Made by a program: the position numbers and the translations under genes. The notes beneath the pieces are model-generated. The model did no database searches and was not told the origin of the DNA. It was given only the letters and a program-made list of their open reading frames with translations. From an uncultured Collinsella sp. (GTDB lineage Bacteria > Actinomycetota > Coriobacteriia > Coriobacteriales > Coriobacteriaceae), in NCBI GenBank assembly GCA_900768795.1, contig CAAGEH010000008.1, forward strand, positions 1-64,000: a DNA stretch of 64,000 nucleotides, written 5' to 3'. Below are positions 62,301 to 64,000 of the stretch, piece by piece (the first letter of the stretch is position 1; every line of letters starts with the position of its first letter).

Positions 62301-64000
62301 CTCCACCGACGAGCAGGGCGGCTCGGCTGCGACCGTTATCGCCACCAAGGAAATGACCGGACGCCCGCTCGGCAACGGCGAGTTCACGTTCCACCTGGCG
62401 TATGCAGGAACCGCCACACCGCTCAAGACCGTGCACAACATGGGTAGCACCGTTGATTTCGGAAAGCTCTCCTACGACATCGCGATGTTGGACGATTTGG
62501 TCAAAGGCGGACGCGCGACTAAGAGCACGGCCGATGACGGCAACTTTATGTGGACCATCGAATACATAGCGTACGAGGATACGACCAATCTACCCGGCGG
62601 CGTGAGCGCTGCCAAGCAGAGCTTCGCCGTAACTGTGCGCGTCACAGACAACGGCAACGGCAGCCTTAAGGCGGTCGCAACGCCTGCCGACGGCGGCGTG
62701 TTCCGTAACGTCTATTCAACGGGCGACCCGATTCTCATGCAGCTCAACGGCGTCAAGAACCTGACTTCCGCCGACGGGCTTACGCCGACGAGCATCGCGG
62801 GCAAGTTCACCTTCACCGTGACGGGCGAAGACGGCGCGCCCATGCCCGAGCGCACCACCGCCACCAACGATGAAAACGGCGACATCGATTTCGGCGGTAT
62901 CACCTTTACGCTCGAGGACCTCAACCGCGCGCTGGGAACCGACAGCACCACGGACACCGATAGCACCGACGAGACAGAGACGCAGAGCGCCGACGCTGAG
63001 CAGCCGGCAGAAGCAGACGCCGCATCCGACACAACGAATACGCCGACAGCGGCAGCGGACTCCCCCGCACCCGAGACAAACGAGCCCGCACCCGCGGAAA
63101 ATCCCACCGCTGCAGCCAATAACGGAGACGGAGCGGCTAACGATGCAGGCGCCGAGCAGCAGATCGACATGATCATGGATGCCCCCGTTGCCGAAACGGT
63201 CGCCTTTACCCCCGCAAAAGCAACGACAGAAGAGCCTACCGACGCCGTGGATACGCTCGACGAGAACGAGTCTGCTGCCCAGGCGGTCAACGACGAGCAG
63301 ACGCCCGCCGGTCCGCGCTCCCATACCTTCACCTACACCATCACCGAAAGCGGAAGCGCCGCAGGCGTGACCAATGACCCCGCAAGCACGCGCACAGTTT
63401 TCTTCACCCTGACCGACGATGGCGCAGGACACCTGACCGTCACGCGCGACCCCGCCGATGGCCCGGCCTTCACCTTCACCAACAGCTATAGCGTGACGCC
63501 CGTCAACTCGAGCGTAACCGACCAGCTCGCGGTAACTAAAAAGCTCGAGGGCCGCGACCTTGCCGCCGGTGCCTTCACATTCGAGCTCCTCGAGGGCAAC
63601 GACGTGGTAGCAACGGGAACCAACGCCGCCGACGGCAGCGTCACCCTCAGCTCCATCACGTACGACAAGCCCGGCACGCACACGTACACGCTGCGCGAAA
63701 AGGGCGCGGGCACGGTCGACCGCGGCGTGACCTACAGCGGCGCCGCATACACCGTCATAACGACGGTCGCCGACAACGGCGACGGCACGCTCTCCGTAAC
63801 GCACGCATTCGAAGGCGCGGACGTTGCAACGTTCACTAACGTGTACGAAGCCGCCCCCGCAAGCGTCAAGATCACAGCAACCAAGACGCTCGATGGACGC
63901 AGCCTCAAAGACGGCGAGTTCAGCTTTACGCTCAAGGGCGAAGGCGATGCGAACGGTATCAACCAGACGGTCAAGAACGATGAGAACGGCAATATCGCGT
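59386..64000 (+). CDS. Giant vWFA and pilin-like surface protein, 3' end outside window
   Basis: Open to the window edge, more than 1,538 residues. A signal peptide comes first (KRIVAVAIMLMLALPAIALA). A von Willebrand A domain follows at about 105-360, with the MIDAS motif VLVLDASGSMDD and VVFFTDGSPTS. Then come repeated FctA/Spy0128-like and Cna-B-like immunoglobulin modules of about 100-130 residues. Each opens with a TKxLxGR type strand (LTKVLEGRKW, ITKTLNGHNM, ATKEMTGRPL, VTKKLEGRDL, ATKTLDGRSL) and ends near a FxNxY strand; such folds often carry Lys-Asn isopeptide bonds. A Pro/Ala/Glu/Thr-rich spacer interrupts one module at about 1,190-1,300. A sortase signal is expected beyond the window. 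Probably an adhesin or pilus tip protein. Confidence 0.92.
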   Translation, partial: MSKLTKRIVAVAIMLMLALPAIALAAIPDANAGSNAGTREGPPATTKVDPDARDRWRHWAAGGGNETNVSTQNVGRIWTDKTVRAADDGKSDFLTTLSVMSSTSDTTITETKPLDIVLVLDASGSMDDPMGNEDRTKAIVALKSAANAFIDKIAANNEGVAADKQHQVAVIKFAGNKSTHVGNDTYRSGRYIYNYSQVMKNLTRCDATGATSLKNTVNAISPSGATRADYGMQLAQGISSSRNDAKKIVVFFTDGSPTSSSGFEGNVATNAVTSAKAIKDADATIYTIGIFSGANPNADPKGAGTSNENRFMHAVSSNFPSATSYTSRTLGSRADGSDYYKSAKTATELEKVFDGISQSITTGAGYPTHIEDGFSTHKTGYITFTDALGDFMQVDGFPSAEINGKKFDAASKSTSGNTDTYEFDGEAGNLVITVERADNETNPRQGDKITVKVPASLIPLRQYKIDKAKGTFEVADIDAVKPLRVTYASSVKGVARDNLFTPDKVAGLADYIDANWDRDANTVSFLANKWSGGNLGDTQANFRPSNTNNYYYLQKTTPLYTDEACTQRATRRPTGGATYYYKDEYVMRDSNGRPKDAHEVIAIDGSMIASFEGTLTTDDEGYALAKGTARLVFIDQLHTEKNAVGGNITNTARDVLNPEWNDSSSVAAATQVHSHLGNNGRITFGLSTTPAELDTKANFGLTKVLEGRKWNDSDKFTFEASLKSGDPNGQAMSKTSITVTKADADKQDPAAIDFGTITYTKAGTYVYDVSEKAGDASGITYSTNHATITVTVTTDKSGALSAAVTKVENPTFTNTYTSELSYSAAGGLVITKTLNGHNMTAGQFTFTVTPKDADSAKALGLKEGTNTFTSPAAADGATVSIDVLGGRDVTFTQEDAGKTYSYSVAEKNDGAPGYTYDSPVRTVTIAVSDDGTGKLTATTTVTGGTVGNKAYTYVTGKTSEAAKVPFVNSYFASTDEQGGSAATVIATKEMTGRPLGNGEFTFHLAYAGTATPLKTVHNMGSTVDFGKLSYDIAMLDDLVKGGRATKSTADDGNFMWTIEYIAYEDTTNLPGGVSAAKQSFAVTVRVTDNGNGSLKAVATPADGGVFRNVYSTGDPILMQLNGVKNLTSADGLTPTSIAGKFTFTVTGEDGAPMPERTTATNDENGDIDFGGITFTLEDLNRALGTDSTTDTDSTDETETQSADAEQPAEADAASDTTNTPTAAADSPAPETNEPAPAENPTAAANNGDGAANDAGAEQQIDMIMDAPVAETVAFTPAKATTEEPTDAVDTLDENESAAQAVNDEQTPAGPRSHTFTYTITESGSAAGVTNDPASTRTVFFTLTDDGAGHLTVTRDPADGPAFTFTNSYSVTPVNSSVTDQLAVTKKLEGRDLAAGAFTFELLEGNDVVATGTNAADGSVTLSSITYDKPGTHTYTLREKGAGTVDRGVTYSGAAYTVITTVADNGDGTLSVTHAFEGADVATFTNVYEAAPASVKITATKTLDGRSLKDGEFSFTLKGEGDANGINQTVKNDENGNIA

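Noticed and set aside
60880..62436. Minus-strand frame of 518 codons
   Set aside because: Antisense to the giant surface protein, which runs open from 59386 to the window end.

Overview
The window looks like chromosomal DNA of a high-GC gut coriobacterium, most likely Collinsella or a close relative. This rests on base composition, on Actinobacteria-like proteins carried without mycolate or spore genes, on an ECF transporter with fused ATPases, on a strictly anaerobic glycyl radical enzyme, and on an Nramp-related protein of the kind described from Eggerthella. The genus is inferred; no database search was possible.

Layout. 0-6.2 kb: the 5' part of dnaK, a 2[4Fe-4S] ferredoxin, and a complete de novo NAD operon (nadA-nadB-nadC-niaR) headed by four tandem 12-bp repeats that are probably the NiaR operator. 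6.4-12 kb: a 5'-truncated cell-wall-anchored protein, a degenerate uracil-DNA-glycosylase-like protein, thioredoxin, a HAD phosphatase, a lipoprotein, pyrE, and a regulator with two GntR domains divergent from deoC. 12-16.5 kb: deoC, manA, an rmlD-like reductase and the first of three ATPase/nuclease-like genes (A). 16.6-25.7 kb: a glycyl radical enzyme, its activase and a fructose-6-phosphate aldolase-like protein with a divergent DeoR regulator, then an Nramp-related transporter paired with MgtE. 26-33.9 kb: an active and a catalytically dead NodB-type deacetylase, PRC-barrel and YtxH proteins, a stand-alone cyanophycin-synthetase-like N domain, CorC and hemolysin III. 34-43 kb: trmO, two divergent ATPase/nuclease-like genes (B and C), then a 4.6-kb island in the initiator tRNA gene that carries an Mrr endonuclease and an MmeI-type restriction-modification enzyme. 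43-59 kb: coaX, an amino-acid ABC transporter, a degenerate biotin ligase coupled to a FolP-FolK fusion, xth, a GNAT protein, nhaA, an ECF transporter, glmU and prs. 59.4 kb to the end: the start of a very large vWFA/pilin-like surface protein.

The most unusual signal concerns the three ATPase/nuclease-like genes (15133-16548, 34961-36388, 36791-38170). Each is immediately preceded by an array of 14-bp palindromes separated by exactly 1 bp (15-bp period). The spacing rule is the same in all three, but the palindrome sequence is different and specific to each gene. In gene C the array contains the ribosome binding site and reaches to within 5 bp of a TTG start codon. I read this as three orthogonal, self-addressed copies of one module (P-loop ATPase, winged helix, PD-(D/E)XK-like C-terminus). 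Two of them sit beside a restriction island, so a defence or selfish role is plausible but unproven.
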